Of a stretch of DNA of 64,000 nucleotides, positions 23,611-33,292 are shown one piece after another (within the stretch, counting starts at the first letter, position 1; each line of letters begins with the position of its first letter). The position numbers and the translations under genes are program-made. The notes under the pieces are model-generated. The model was not told the DNA's origin. It saw nothing but the letters and a program-made list of their open reading frames with translations, and made no database searches. The stretch is taken from contig JANXBS010000004.1 of NCBI GenBank assembly GCA_025060615.1, positions 162,521-226,520 of the forward strand, given 5' to 3'. The DNA is from Anaerolineae bacterium. Its GTDB lineage: Bacteria > Chloroflexota > Anaerolineae > DUEN01.

Positions 23611-24912
23611 GTGGCTAAAACCTGCTGGTCACCGGATTCCACCTTCATCAGGGCCGAGAGTGGGGGGGCATGGGGCCCACAAGCGCTCCTGCCCCCTACT
23701 TATTGCGCCCCATTTCGAGCAATCTTCTGGCTTATGTGTCTTTCCCTCGCAGTCCTCGCGTTGACTGCCTGCGGGCAGGCCAGTGCTTCCCCAAGCGACC
23801 TGGAAGGAAAAGAGAAGCAAGCCATCCAGATCGCTGCCGATTTCGTCCAGGATAGGGACCTGGAGCGAGCGCGCGCCCGCCTGAACGGCCTCGGCGTGCC
23901 CAAGCCTGAACAGTGGTTGGCCATGCTGGCCGAGCGGCATATCGCGGAACATCAGGACCCAACAGCTACCGATTCTTTAGTATCCCTTTCGCTAGCATTG
24001 GGTGTGAAGTCGGCTTCTCTGGTTCGCTATGCAAAAGCTCATTTCACGCCGACGCCTCAGCCCGTCGCCACGCTGACGGAAACGCCGACGCGGGAGCTCT
24101 CTAAGGTTGCGGCCTCTTCGACGGCGCCGTCACCTATGACGACAGCAACGGCGAAGACGCCTGAACGGCCGTCTCCAACCCCCACCCCGACTTCGGCCTT
24201 CTCGCCCACGCCCTTTGCGATTGTGCGCGCCGAAGTGTTGAACGTGCGCGCCGGCCCTGGCACGGCATATCCCGTCGTGGGACGCCTGGCTGCTGGTGAG
24301 TCGGTGGACATTGTGGGGCAGAGTGCAGATGGGGCTTGGTGGCAGATCCGCTACAAAGGGGGACGGGATGGATGGGTGTCCGGGGCATTGGTGCAGGCTC
24401 AGGGCGCGCTGAACGGCGTACCGGTGATCACCGACGTGCCACCCCCGCCACCGACGCCCACCCCGCAACTGCCGACCCCCACTCCTGTTCCTCAGCCACA
24501 GGTGGACTTCCGGGTAGTGAGCACGCGCCTGCTTAGCATCCAGGAGAATGGCGGATGCATGGGAATGCATAACATCTTCGTGACCGTCCTTGATGCGGCC
24601 GGCGCTCCGCTGAACGGGATCCAGGTCGGGCGCGTGTGGGTCCCCGAAGATGTGAAAATCACCGGCGCTGATAACAAAGGGCCAGGCAAGGCGGTCTTCG
24701 ACCTGTTTAAACATGGCGACCAAGTGCGCATTTTGAACTACAACAGCGAGGTCACCCGCCCGCTAGAGGTAGAGGATGAGAAGATCCCCATCCCGGAGTT
24801 AATCGAGGCCGGATACTGCCCTAATGAGGACGAGTGCCGTCGCCTGATCAACGAGAACCGCCTGTGCCGTTATCATTACTCCTGGGAGGTCATCTTCCAG
24901 CGCACCTGGTAG
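23611..24912 (+). CDS. SH3b-domain lipoprotein with Cys-containing C-terminal domain
   Basis: 433 residues from a GTG at 23611. The start is uncertain, since no ribosome site is seen and the lipobox LTAC lies at Cys54; initiation nearer the signal (ATG 23734) is possible. Mature part: a helical segment (60-140), a Thr/Pro linker, one bacterial SH3 domain (203-263: LNVRAGPGTAYPVVGRLAAG and WWQIRYKGGRDGWVSGALV), a second Pro/Thr linker, and a 135-residue C-terminal domain (CMGMHNIFVTVLDAAGAPLN, later YHYSWEVIFQRTW) with several cysteines. That last domain resembles the C-terminus of the next gene. Probably binds cell-wall or extracellular ligands; no function known. Confidence 0.75.
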   Translation: MAKTCWSPDSTFIRAESGGAWGPQALLPPTYCAPFRAIFWLMCLSLAVLALTACGQASASPSDLEGKEKQAIQIAADFVQDRDLERARARLNGLGVPKPEQWLAMLAERHIAEHQDPTATDSLVSLSLALGVKSASLVRYAKAHFTPTPQPVATLTETPTRELSKVAASSTAPSPMTTATAKTPERPSPTPTPTSAFSPTPFAIVRAEVLNVRAGPGTAYPVVGRLAAGESVDIVGQSADGAWWQIRYKGGRDGWVSGALVQAQGALNGVPVITDVPPPPPTPTPQLPTPTPVPQPQVDFRVVSTRLLSIQENGGCMGMHNIFVTVLDAAGAPLNGIQVGRVWVPEDVKITGADNKGPGKAVFDLFKHGDQVRILNYNSEVTRPLEVEDEKIPIPELIEAGYCPNEDECRRLINENRLCRYHYSWEVIFQRTW

Positions 24913-24952
24913 TTGTGTGGCATCTCGATGGGAAAGCAGCAGACGCTCATCG

Positions 24953-24981
24953 TTGACATTCAACACGAGATCCGTTATCCT
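24953..24981 (+). promoter_or_regulatory. Promoter for the 25018 gene
   Basis: TTGACA (24953-24958), 17 bp, TATCCT (24976-24981), about 36 bp upstream of the chosen start. Confidence 0.65.
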
Positions 24982-25017
24982 GCAAGATAAATCTACTCCG
25001 TGGAGGTTGGCTCCAAC

Positions 25018-27741
25018 GTGAACGCCCGAATGCTCAAAGAGACGCCACTCTTCTCCTGTCTCTCAGAGGCTGATCTGGAGCAGATCGCCGAGAGACTGAG
25101 GCCACAAGAGCTGGCACAAGGCGGGCGATTGTTTGATATCGGGGACGAAGCAAATGCCCTGTATATCGTCCGCTCCGGCTGGGTTCGCCTGACCTCAGCC
25201 AGTGGTGAGGTGCTGGCCAGCCTGGGGCCTGGCAGCATGATCGGCGAAGCAGACATGCTGCGAGGCCATCCGCGCTCCAGCGGTGCTATCGCCGCGACCC
25301 CGGTAGAACTTTGGACCCTGACGAGCAATGACCTGACCGACCTGATCATGCGGCACCCGTCAGTGGGGATCACGCTCTACCGTAACGCGGGGACCCACAT
25401 TGTGCAGATGGAAGCCTATCTGATCGCCCGGTTGCGCCAAGTGCCCGGCCTAGGCGAGGCAGGTCTGGATGCCCTCGCCGCGATGGCTCAATGGCTGGAG
25501 CCGCTAGAGGTCCCACGTGGACAAACGCTGTTCCGGGCCGGCGATCCGCCCCAGGCCCTGTTTATCCTCGAAACGGGTCAAGTGATGTTGCTGCCGGGTG
25601 ATGCACAAGGCGAGCCTTATCCGCTAGGCGCTGGGCAGCTCTTTGGTGAGCTGGCGCTGCTCACCGGCAAACCTCACTTCTACAGCGCTTACACCACTGA
25701 AGACTCTCTGCTGTGGGTGTTAGAGCGTGAAGCATTTCAGATATTGGTCCACCACCATCCCAGTTTGGCGCGGACGCTCAGCCGTGGGCCGCGAGCGCCA
25801 CTCAGCCCGGAAGATCAGGCTGCCGCCGCTGCAGTGTTGGCTCGCATGCCGCTGTTCGAAGGGTTGACCGATGACGTATTGGCCAGCATCACTAGTCGTC
25901 TGCTACTGTTGTACGTGCCGGCTGGTGAGATCATCTTCGCTGAGGGAGCGCGGGCCGATGCCATGTACCTAGTGGATTCCGGCGAGGTCGAGCTGTCGCA
26001 GGAAGCAGGGCGACGACGTGAGGTACTAGCTCGGATTGGGCCGGGTGGATTCTTCGGCGAGATGGCCCTGCTCACAGGCCGCCCGCGTTCTGCTACGGCT
26101 ACAGCCACGCGCAATACTATCCTGTGGGTGCTCTATCGGAATGAGTTCGAGGACCTGGTCACGCGCCATCCTGCGATCGCCACCTCCATTAGCCGCGGGC
26201 TCTCCGAACGGCTGGCTGAAGCCGGCGGCGCTCACGTCGAGCGGCATCTCCGTCATATCAGCCTGCTACAAGGCTTGCCCAGTGAGGCGCTCCGTGAGAT
26301 CTCAGAGCGGCTGCACCCAATGCGCTATCGGGCGAATGAAGTAATCTATCACCAGGGCGATCTCTCCAGCTATCTGTACCTGATTGAATCGGGTCGCGTT
26401 TCCCTGTTCGCCGAACAGGGCGGCGTGGAAGTGCCGGTCGCCATCCTCAACAGTGGCGATTTTCTGGGCGAATCGGCCGTGCTCACCGGAGAGCGATGTC
26501 CTCACACGGCTCAGGCGCTCACCGATGTAGATCTCTGGCTACTGCGTCCAAGCGATTTTGAGGCGCTATCTATGCGTTATCCGATGTTGGCGCTCAATCT
26601 GAGCCGTCATCTGGAGATACGCCTGCGCCAGAGTGCTGCCCAGGTGATCCAATCCGTGCAAAGCGCAGTACCAGCGCAGGAAATCAGAGCACCCATCAGT
26701 GCTTTCACAGCCACGAGCACATCTCAGGCTGCGCCGACGCAGATCGACCCGGCATCGGATCGGCTTCGCTCAGCATCACCACGGGCAAGATCGGCCAACA
26801 CAAGCAGCGTATACGCTGCCCCTACGCGCATTCGCCCCGTGAGGGAGCAGGCGACGCCGCTGAGCCTCAATCACCTGGCGAGCTGGTTCCAGTCGTTAAG
26901 CATAGGTGCTAAGCTGCGGTTGGCCGTGATCCTGCTCTTGCTAGCCTGGCTCTTGGGGATTGCGGCCCCGTCAGCCTTGCTCAACGCGGTCAGCTTTGCC
27001 AGCGCACTGAACAGCCTCAATGGCTTACTCCTGCAGAACGACGGCTTCCTCTTACCAGGCGCCCTGGTTCAGGAGGAAGACGGCAACGGCCAGGGACTGG
27101 CGATGGCCATATTTCCTGAGCGATCGTTGGAACCTACAGCTACGTATACCCCGCTGCCGACGGATACACCGGTGCCGACGGACACACCGCTGCCCACTCC
27201 AACGCCCACCGATACCCCTGTTCCGCCGACGCCAACGCCGGTCCCAACCGATACGCCGATCCCGCCGAGGCCGACACCGCCTCCCATACAGCCATCACCG
27301 ACGCCGGAACTGCGCGCGGCGGCAGCCAGTATCATCTGGGATAGCCGACTTGACCAGCTAGGAGTAAAGGTACAGCCGGCCAATGTGCCCCCAGGACAGC
27401 CATATTGGCGGCTGGTGGAAGCCCGTTGGGCCGATGAACAGCAATCAGAAGGACGGCATCACATCTATGTGAACGTGCTTGACGAATCCGGCAAGCGGAT
27501 TATTGGCCAGCCAATCAAAGTGTCATGGGGTGAGGGATCTATCACGGGGGCCACTGAGGACAAACCGGCCACAGAGTATTCTTATAACTTTCAGATGTAT
27601 GCGGCCGGCAATGCGTACAATGTCTCAGTTGAAGGGCTGCCTAGCGATACTGTCATCGGCATGGGCCTGGGCGATATCGAACGACGCGCCTGGAAGATCC
27701 ACACCAGCTTTTATCTGACTTTCCAGCGAAGTACGCGATAA
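25018..27741 (+). CDS. Transmembrane protein with four cyclic-nucleotide-binding domains
   Basis: 907 residues from the GTG at 25018, chosen for the GGAGG at 25002 (alternatives: GTG 25000, ATG 25030). Four successive CNB/cAMP-binding-like domains occupy about residues 1-530. Each shows the beta-roll pattern, e.g. GDEANALYIVRSGWVRL, GDPPQALFILETGQVML, GARADAMYLVDSGEVELS and GDLSSYLYLIESGRVSLF, each followed by an FGE(L/M)ALLTG-like phosphate-cassette position. After a Ser/Ala linker, one membrane helix (about 632-655), a Pro-Thr-Asp repeat tract (about 705-765) and a C-terminal domain (RHHIYVNVLDESGKRIIGQP, later SFYLTFQRS) resembling the previous gene. No helix-turn-helix or kinase domain. 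It could link a cytoplasmic nucleotide signal to an extracytoplasmic module. Confidence 0.82.
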   Translation: MNARMLKETPLFSCLSEADLEQIAERLRPQELAQGGRLFDIGDEANALYIVRSGWVRLTSASGEVLASLGPGSMIGEADMLRGHPRSSGAIAATPVELWTLTSNDLTDLIMRHPSVGITLYRNAGTHIVQMEAYLIARLRQVPGLGEAGLDALAAMAQWLEPLEVPRGQTLFRAGDPPQALFILETGQVMLLPGDAQGEPYPLGAGQLFGELALLTGKPHFYSAYTTEDSLLWVLEREAFQILVHHHPSLARTLSRGPRAPLSPEDQAAAAAVLARMPLFEGLTDDVLASITSRLLLLYVPAGEIIFAEGARADAMYLVDSGEVELSQEAGRRREVLARIGPGGFFGEMALLTGRPRSATATATRNTILWVLYRNEFEDLVTRHPAIATSISRGLSERLAEAGGAHVERHLRHISLLQGLPSEALREISERLHPMRYRANEVIYHQGDLSSYLYLIESGRVSLFAEQGGVEVPVAILNSGDFLGESAVLTGERCPHTAQALTDVDLWLLRPSDFEALSMRYPMLALNLSRHLEIRLRQSAAQVIQSVQSAVPAQEIRAPISAFTATSTSQAAPTQIDPASDRLRSASPRARSANTSSVYAAPTRIRPVREQATPLSLNHLASWFQSLSIGAKLRLAVILLLLAWLLGIAAPSALLNAVSFASALNSLNGLLLQNDGFLLPGALVQEEDGNGQGLAMAIFPERSLEPTATYTPLPTDTPVPTDTPLPTPTPTDTPVPPTPTPVPTDTPIPPRPTPPPIQPSPTPELRAAAASIIWDSRLDQLGVKVQPANVPPGQPYWRLVEARWADEQQSEGRHHIYVNVLDESGKRIIGQPIKVSWGEGSITGATEDKPATEYSYNFQMYAAGNAYNVSVEGLPSDTVIGMGLGDIERRAWKIHTSFYLTFQRSTR

Positions 27742-27780
27742 GGTTTTGATACGCACTACCGGACTTGCGAGCCTTCTAAA

Positions 27781-29286
27781 CTAACTTGCATAGGGGAGCG
27801 CGATGTGAAACACGCTCCCCTGGCCTTCTCCCTGGCTTTCGGCCCAGATGTGGCCGCCGTGAAGTTCTATGATCCTTCGGCATAACGCCAAGCCGATGCC
27901 CATTCCGCCAAAGCGGCGGGTCATGCTTCCATCCACCTGATAGAACTGCTCAAACACCCGTTCTAACTTGTCCGGCGGGATGCCGATCCCATGGTCTGAG
28001 ACAGTGATCCGAAGCCGTTGTTTCTCCCGACAGGCCCGAATGCACACCTCGCCCCCGGCGGGGCTGAACTTCACTGCGTTATCCAACAGGTTATGGAACA
28101 CGTGGTAGAGCAGATCTCCATCGGCCTTGATAAGGGGTAAATCGGCTGGCAGATCGAGATGCAAGTGAACCCCTGCTCTCTCACCGCGCGGCTTCCAAGT
28201 TTCAACGATCCCTTTTAGCAATTCTCCAAGATCCAGCATCGTGGCGCGAAGGGCGTTTGCATCCAAAGTTTGCAGCATCAACAACCGATCAACCATGTAA
28301 CGAAGACGATCACTTTGCTTGTCGAGGACGGCGATGGCCTCCTGCTGTGCCTCGTTTAACGGCCCAAACGCCTGATGCTGCAACATCTCAACATACCCTC
28401 GGATCAGCGTCAACGGCGTGCGGAGCTCGTGAGAAACGTTCTGAATCATCTCGTCCCGGGCCTTCAAAGCGGCATGGAGCTGGGCATTGAGCGCCTGCAA
28501 TGCCTCCTCTGCCTTCTTTCGTTCGGTTATATCCAACAAAGTGCCCACAAGGGCTGGCCGTCCTTGATAAGTCAGTCGCCGGCCTAACACCTCACAATAG
28601 ATGACCCGGCCATCCTTGCGCAATCCTCGAAAGACATAGTGGGCGACGTCAGCTTCCCCCTCTAGCCTTTGCCTGAGTCTCTCGCTGACCAGCGGGCGAT
28701 CCTCCGGATAGGTCAGGTCTAGCGGGCTTAAGCGGTCTACGATCTCTTCTGGTGTGTAACCGAAGATCCGGGCCGAGGCCGGGTTGACATAGCGAATCTT
28801 GCCGTCCTGGATGATGTATACACCCACCAAAGCTTCCTCGGTGATCATACGGAAGCGCGCTTCGCTCTCCCGGAGTCGCTCTTCCGACTCCTGTAATGCC
28901 GCTTGTGCGCGAGCCAACTCATCCAATTCCCATTGGAGGCGCACATGGAGATCACGAAACCGGCCGATGAGCGCACCCACGGAGACAATGCCAATCGATC
29001 CTAGCAGCACGCCTTCCAAGAAAAGCGCGCGTTCTTGCCTTAGGCTCTCGGTGATCAAGGCAAAGAACGCAACGTGCAGGAGAAAAACGATCAAGCCAGC
29101 AGCGATGCCACCCCGCATGCCCCCACATCGCCCTGCCACGAAGACAGGGATAATTGATAAGACGATGAGCTGTGGTCCAAGAAGATGGTACAGGGGCAGG
29201 AAAGAACCAGCATAGATGGCCAATGACAGCAAAAACAGCGCTCGTGGTCTCTTACAGTTGGCAATCAACCTATCCTGGCGATACAT
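27781..29286 (-). CDS. Membrane PAS-domain sensor histidine kinase
   Basis: 501 residues. Four or so N-terminal membrane helices (19-108), a short coiled linker, a PAS domain with PAC tail (142-258: YIIQDGKIRYVNPASARIFG, PALVGTLLDITERKKAEEAL), a HisKA dimerisation domain with phospho-acceptor His286 (NVSHELRTPLTLIRGYVEML), and an ATPase domain with N box (HNLLDNAVKFSPAGGEVCI), G1 (VSDHGIGIPPDKLERVFEQF) and G2 (GGMGIGLALCRRIIELHGGH). All catalytic motifs are present. No response regulator lies nearby, so it is an orphan kinase. It converges on the CNB-domain gene. Signal unknown. Confidence 0.93.
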   Translation of the reverse strand: MYRQDRLIANCKRPRALFLLSLAIYAGSFLPLYHLLGPQLIVLSIIPVFVAGRCGGMRGGIAAGLIVFLLHVAFFALITESLRQERALFLEGVLLGSIGIVSVGALIGRFRDLHVRLQWELDELARAQAALQESEERLRESEARFRMITEEALVGVYIIQDGKIRYVNPASARIFGYTPEEIVDRLSPLDLTYPEDRPLVSERLRQRLEGEADVAHYVFRGLRKDGRVIYCEVLGRRLTYQGRPALVGTLLDITERKKAEEALQALNAQLHAALKARDEMIQNVSHELRTPLTLIRGYVEMLQHQAFGPLNEAQQEAIAVLDKQSDRLRYMVDRLLMLQTLDANALRATMLDLGELLKGIVETWKPRGERAGVHLHLDLPADLPLIKADGDLLYHVFHNLLDNAVKFSPAGGEVCIRACREKQRLRITVSDHGIGIPPDKLERVFEQFYQVDGSMTRRFGGMGIGLALCRRIIELHGGHIWAESQGEGQGSVFHIALPYAS

Positions 29287-29508
29287 CCTTTACCACCCTT
29301 GGGTCCTCTCTCTCTCAGGACAAGAGGAGAAGAGGCCAGAAGACACCATCCCAGATGGGCCCGTTTGAAGGGTAGGCCGAGCCATCTGGCAGGACGAGCT
29401 ATGTCCTATTATCCCAACTATACGGCCTGATGCGATCGCTGATCTATAGCATCGCGTTCCTATAGCCATGGTTGCCTCGGGCCCTCCAAGAGTGTATGTT
29501 CTAGCCAA

Positions 29509-29537
29509 TTGACCAAAACGCCTTGACCAGGTATACT
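29509..29537 (+). promoter_or_regulatory. Promoter for glgP
   Basis: TTGACC (29509-29514), 17 bp, TATACT (29532-29537), about 78 bp upstream of the chosen glgP start. Confidence 0.65.
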
Positions 29538-29614
29538 GGCCGTGAAAGCTGGACGGCGCCTTCGGTGAGAAGTGTGCCGTCCAGCGTATGTCAAGGCTGT
29601 GGAGGAAAAGGATT

Positions 29615-32161
29615 TTGAAGATACTAGGACAGATATCGGTTTTCCCGGCTGTGCCAACTCGGCTCAGCCGCTTAAACGAGCTGGCATATAACCTGTGGTG
29701 GAGCTGGCATCCGGCTGCGCAAGCTTTATATCGTGATCTGGACCCTGAGCTGTGGGAACGAGTGGAGCATAACCCGGTGAAGTTACTACGTGATCTCAGT
29801 CAGGAACGGTTGGATGCTGCTGCCTCCGATCCTGCCTACCTGGCTGCATATGACCAAGTGATCACTGCCTTCGAGGCTTATTTGACCTCTCATGCTAGTT
29901 GCTTAACACAACATCATCCCCAAGTTCGCGATGAGCTAATCGCGTACTTTTCGGCCGAATTCGGCCTGCACGAGTCGCTCCCTATGTACTCAGGCGGCTT
30001 AGGCATATTGGCTGGCGATCACTGCAAAGCAGCGAGCGACTTAGGCATTCCGCTAGTAGGTGTGGGCTTTCTCTATCCGCAAGGCTACTTCCGTCAGCGC
30101 ATCGATGCGCATGGCTGGCAACAGGCCACTTACGAAAAGATCCATTTCTCGGAAGTGCCGGCGCAGCCGGCCTTGAATTCCGAAGGCCAACAAGTCATGA
30201 TCTCAGTAGAGCTGCCCGGCCGCACCGTGTACGCTCGCGTCTGGCATATCCAAGTAGGCCGTGTCAACTTGTATCTGCTCGATACCGACGTAGCCCTGAA
30301 TGGCCACAGCGACCGCGAGTTGACCGCCCGTCTCTACGGCGGCGACCAGGAGACCCGCATCGCCCAGGAGTTCGTGTTGGGGATCGGCGGCGTGCGAGCA
30401 CTGCGAGCGCTGGGGATTTATCCGACCGTATGGCATGTGAACGAGGGACATTGCGCGTTTCTGGTGTTGGAGCGGATGCGCGAGCTAGTGGCCCAGGGGC
30501 TGAGCTTCGCGGCCGCCCGCGAGGCTGTCGCGGCGAATACCGTCTTTACAACACATACGCCGGTCCCAGCCGGCAACGACGCCTTCCCCTTCGAGCTAAT
30601 AGACCGTTACTTCGGCCATTTCTGGCCACAGCTCCACATCGACCGCGAGACATTCCTTAGCTTGGGCCGGCACGATTATCCCTGGGGGCCTCAGTTCAGC
30701 ATGACCGCGTTGGCTCTGCGCACCTCAGGAAGGCGCAATGGCGTCAGTCAACTGCATGGCGAGATCTCCCGGCGCATGTGGCAGCCGCTCTGGCCGGAGA
30801 CGCCAACGGAAGAAGTGCCCATTAGCGCCATCACCAACGGGGTTCACTTGGCCTCGTGGCTGGCCCCAGAGCTGGCTGAGCTGTATGATCGCTATCTGGC
30901 TCCTGACTGGCGCGAGCGGATAGAACAACCAGAGACATGGGCGCCTTTGGCTGAGGTCCCAGATGAAGCGCTATGGGAAGTGCACTGCCGGCTCCGACAT
31001 AAAATGATCGATTTCATCCGCCACCGGGTGCGTCGTCAACGTCTGCGGTATGGCGAGTCAGCCGAGCGGATCAGCGCTACGGCCGAGCTTCTCAATCCAG
31101 ACGCGTTGACCATTGGCTTCGCCCGACGCTTTGCCACGTACAAGCGCGCCACACTTCTCTTTCGGGACCTAGCCCGGCTGCAGGCACTGCTCAGCAGGCC
31201 GGATCGCCCAGTGCAGATCATCTTTGCTGGTAAGGCCCACCCGGCAGACGAGCCCGGCAAGAAGTTGATCCAGACGATCCATCAGCTCTCGCAAAGGCCG
31301 GAGTTCCTGGGGCGCATCGTGTTCGTAGAGGATTACGACATCAACTTGGCGCGTTACCTGGTCCAGGGCGTAGATCTCTGGCTGAACACCCCACGTCGCC
31401 CTAATGAGGCCAGCGGCACCAGCGGCCAGAAGGCTTCCATCAACGGGGTGCCTACCTGCTCGATCTTGGACGGGTGGTGGCCCGAGGCATATGAGGGAGC
31501 CAATGGCTGGGCGTTTGGCGAAACACGAGAGTTTGCCGACTCCGAAGCCCAGGACGATGCAGATGCTCAGGCCTTATACATGACCCTAGAGGAGGAGATC
31601 ATCCCGCTCTTCTTCGAGCGAGGGGAGGACGGTGTGCCACATCGGTGGGTGCGCGTGATGAAGGAGGCCATCCGCTCAGTTGCGCCTCGGTTTAACACCC
31701 ATCGCATGGTGCGAGAGTATCTGGAGAAGATGTACCTGCCAGCTGCAAAGAGCTGGCATGCTATGTCAGCGGACGATTTCGCGCTGGCGCGCGAGCTGGC
31801 AGCCTGGCGGGCACGCGTGATGGCCGCCTGGCCTTTCGTGCGGGTGACGGCCCACGGGCCGGAGGATGGAACGATTACCCTAGGTGAGGAGATCGAGGTG
31901 ACGGCTGAAGTGTGCCTAGATAAGCTCTCACCGGAGGATGTGACAGTAGAGCTCGTCTATGGACGTCAAAATGGAGGAGTCTTACAAAACCTATATGCAG
32001 TACCTATGACGATGGAAGAAAAGCTGGAGCCTGGGCGATACCGGTATCGTACGCTGCTCAAGCCCCAGGCTAGTGGCAATCATGCTTATGGAGTGCGAGT
32101 CCTGGCCACGCACCCAGCCCTGCCTGATAAATTTGACGCCCGACTGATGCGCTGGGCATAG
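29615..32161 (+). CDS. glgP: Alpha-glucan phosphorylase (GT35, DUF3417 type)
   Basis: 848 residues from the TTG at 29615: GGAGG lies 10 bp upstream and the N-terminus (KILGQISVFPAVPTRL, then ELAYNLWWSWHP) then aligns with the family. The ATG at 29588 has no ribosome site. The enzyme releases glucose-1-phosphate from glycogen or maltodextrin. Landmarks: DUF3417 N-terminal domain, GGLGILAGDHCKAASDLGIP, HVNEGHCAFLVLERMR, TTHTPVPAGNDAFPFELI, and the PLP region EASGTSGQKASINGVPT with the Lys that anchors PLP (GTSGMK in most relatives, GTSGQK here). The C-terminal part (about 725-848) is a beta-rich extension typical of this long subgroup. An M42 peptidase gene follows 62 bp later. Confidence 0.94.
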   Translation: MKILGQISVFPAVPTRLSRLNELAYNLWWSWHPAAQALYRDLDPELWERVEHNPVKLLRDLSQERLDAAASDPAYLAAYDQVITAFEAYLTSHASCLTQHHPQVRDELIAYFSAEFGLHESLPMYSGGLGILAGDHCKAASDLGIPLVGVGFLYPQGYFRQRIDAHGWQQATYEKIHFSEVPAQPALNSEGQQVMISVELPGRTVYARVWHIQVGRVNLYLLDTDVALNGHSDRELTARLYGGDQETRIAQEFVLGIGGVRALRALGIYPTVWHVNEGHCAFLVLERMRELVAQGLSFAAAREAVAANTVFTTHTPVPAGNDAFPFELIDRYFGHFWPQLHIDRETFLSLGRHDYPWGPQFSMTALALRTSGRRNGVSQLHGEISRRMWQPLWPETPTEEVPISAITNGVHLASWLAPELAELYDRYLAPDWRERIEQPETWAPLAEVPDEALWEVHCRLRHKMIDFIRHRVRRQRLRYGESAERISATAELLNPDALTIGFARRFATYKRATLLFRDLARLQALLSRPDRPVQIIFAGKAHPADEPGKKLIQTIHQLSQRPEFLGRIVFVEDYDINLARYLVQGVDLWLNTPRRPNEASGTSGQKASINGVPTCSILDGWWPEAYEGANGWAFGETREFADSEAQDDADAQALYMTLEEEIIPLFFERGEDGVPHRWVRVMKEAIRSVAPRFNTHRMVREYLEKMYLPAAKSWHAMSADDFALARELAAWRARVMAAWPFVRVTAHGPEDGTITLGEEIEVTAEVCLDKLSPEDVTVELVYGRQNGGVLQNLYAVPMTMEEKLEPGRYRYRTLLKPQASGNHAYGVRVLATHPALPDKFDARLMRWA

Positions 32162-32223
32162 AGTGGTACCGTAGATTACTGCCCAGTGCCCAAACTCTAC
32201 CCCTGAAAGGAAGGTCTTTCTGC

Positions 32224-33279
32224 ATGGACATAAAAGCAACACTACGAGAGCTCTCAGAGGCCAGCGGCGTCTCCGGCTATGAAGACGAGGTCCGCTCGTT
32301 GGTGAGCGAGCGCCTGCGCGCTTTGGCAGATGAGGTGCGAGTGGACGCGATGGGGAATGTCATCGCCCTACGTCGGGGCTACGCTGCTCAAGGCTGCGGC
32401 CCCAGTGTGATGCTGGCCGCGCACATGGACGAGATCGGCCTGATGGTCACCGTAGTGGAAAAGGGGTTTATCCGTTTCACCTCGGTGGGGGGATTCGACG
32501 ACCGCGTGCTCTTGGGACAGGAGGTAACGGTGCATGGCCGCCGACCACTTCCTGGCATCATCGGCAGCAGGCCGCCGCACGTACTCGCGCCCAATGAGCG
32601 CAATAAGGTCATCCCGCGCGAACAATTGCTGGTAGACGTCGGGCTGCCTCCAGCAGAGGTAGAATCGCTGGTACGCGCAGGCGATCTGATCACGATCCAA
32701 CGCTCTCTGGTGGAACTGCGGAATGACTTAGTGGCTGGCAAAGCCTTTGACGATCGAGTTGGCGTAGCGGTGATTTTGGTCTGCTTAGAGGTGCTGCAAG
32801 GAATGCGACATGCCTGGGACGTATACGGCGTGGCTACGGTGCAGGAGGAGGTGGGGCTAAAGGGGGCGATGACTAGCGCCTTCGCCATCACCCCCACGGT
32901 CGGCATCGCTTTGGACGTCACCTTTGGAATTCAGCCTGGTGTCAGCGATGCGGAGACGATGGAGCTAGGCAAAGGGCCAGCGATCGCCTTTGGCCCTAAT
33001 GTCCATCCAGCCATTTTCGAACGGCTCAAATCCACAGCCCAGGCCTATGAGATCCCCTACCAGGTAGAGCCAATCCCGGCCGAGACAGGCACCGATGCTT
33101 GGGCGATGCAGGTCACCCGAGCCGGCCTCCCTACAGGGCTAGTCTCAATCCCATTACGCAGTATGCACACCTCTGTAGAAACGGTCTCGGTCAAAGACGT
33201 GGAACGGGCAGGTCGGCTGCTGGCGCATTTCATCGCGGGACTAGACGATGCGTTTCTACAAGCATTGAAGCTAGACTAG
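32224..33279 (+). CDS. M42 family metallo-aminopeptidase, copy 1
   Basis: 351 residues. Dizinc peptidase of the TET/FrvX/YsdC type, often a dodecameric aminopeptidase in the cytoplasm. Metal and catalytic residues are present: AAHMDEIGLMV (His, Asp), KAFDDRVGVAV (bridging Asp), VQEEVGLKGA (base Glu and ligand Glu), ALDVTFG (Asp) and SMHTSVETV (last His). First of three neighbouring paralogues; the next starts 13 bp later. An AAGGAAGG site precedes the ATG. Confidence 0.93.
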   Translation: MDIKATLRELSEASGVSGYEDEVRSLVSERLRALADEVRVDAMGNVIALRRGYAAQGCGPSVMLAAHMDEIGLMVTVVEKGFIRFTSVGGFDDRVLLGQEVTVHGRRPLPGIIGSRPPHVLAPNERNKVIPREQLLVDVGLPPAEVESLVRAGDLITIQRSLVELRNDLVAGKAFDDRVGVAVILVCLEVLQGMRHAWDVYGVATVQEEVGLKGAMTSAFAITPTVGIALDVTFGIQPGVSDAETMELGKGPAIAFGPNVHPAIFERLKSTAQAYEIPYQVEPIPAETGTDAWAMQVTRAGLPTGLVSIPLRSMHTSVETVSVKDVERAGRLLAHFIAGLDDAFLQALKLD

Positions 33280-33292
33280 GGATGAGAAGAGG

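Noticed and set aside
27130..27310. Short tandem repeats (CCGACGGATACACCG-like)
   Set aside because: They encode the Pro-Thr-Asp linker of the CNB protein; ordinary low-complexity coding sequence.
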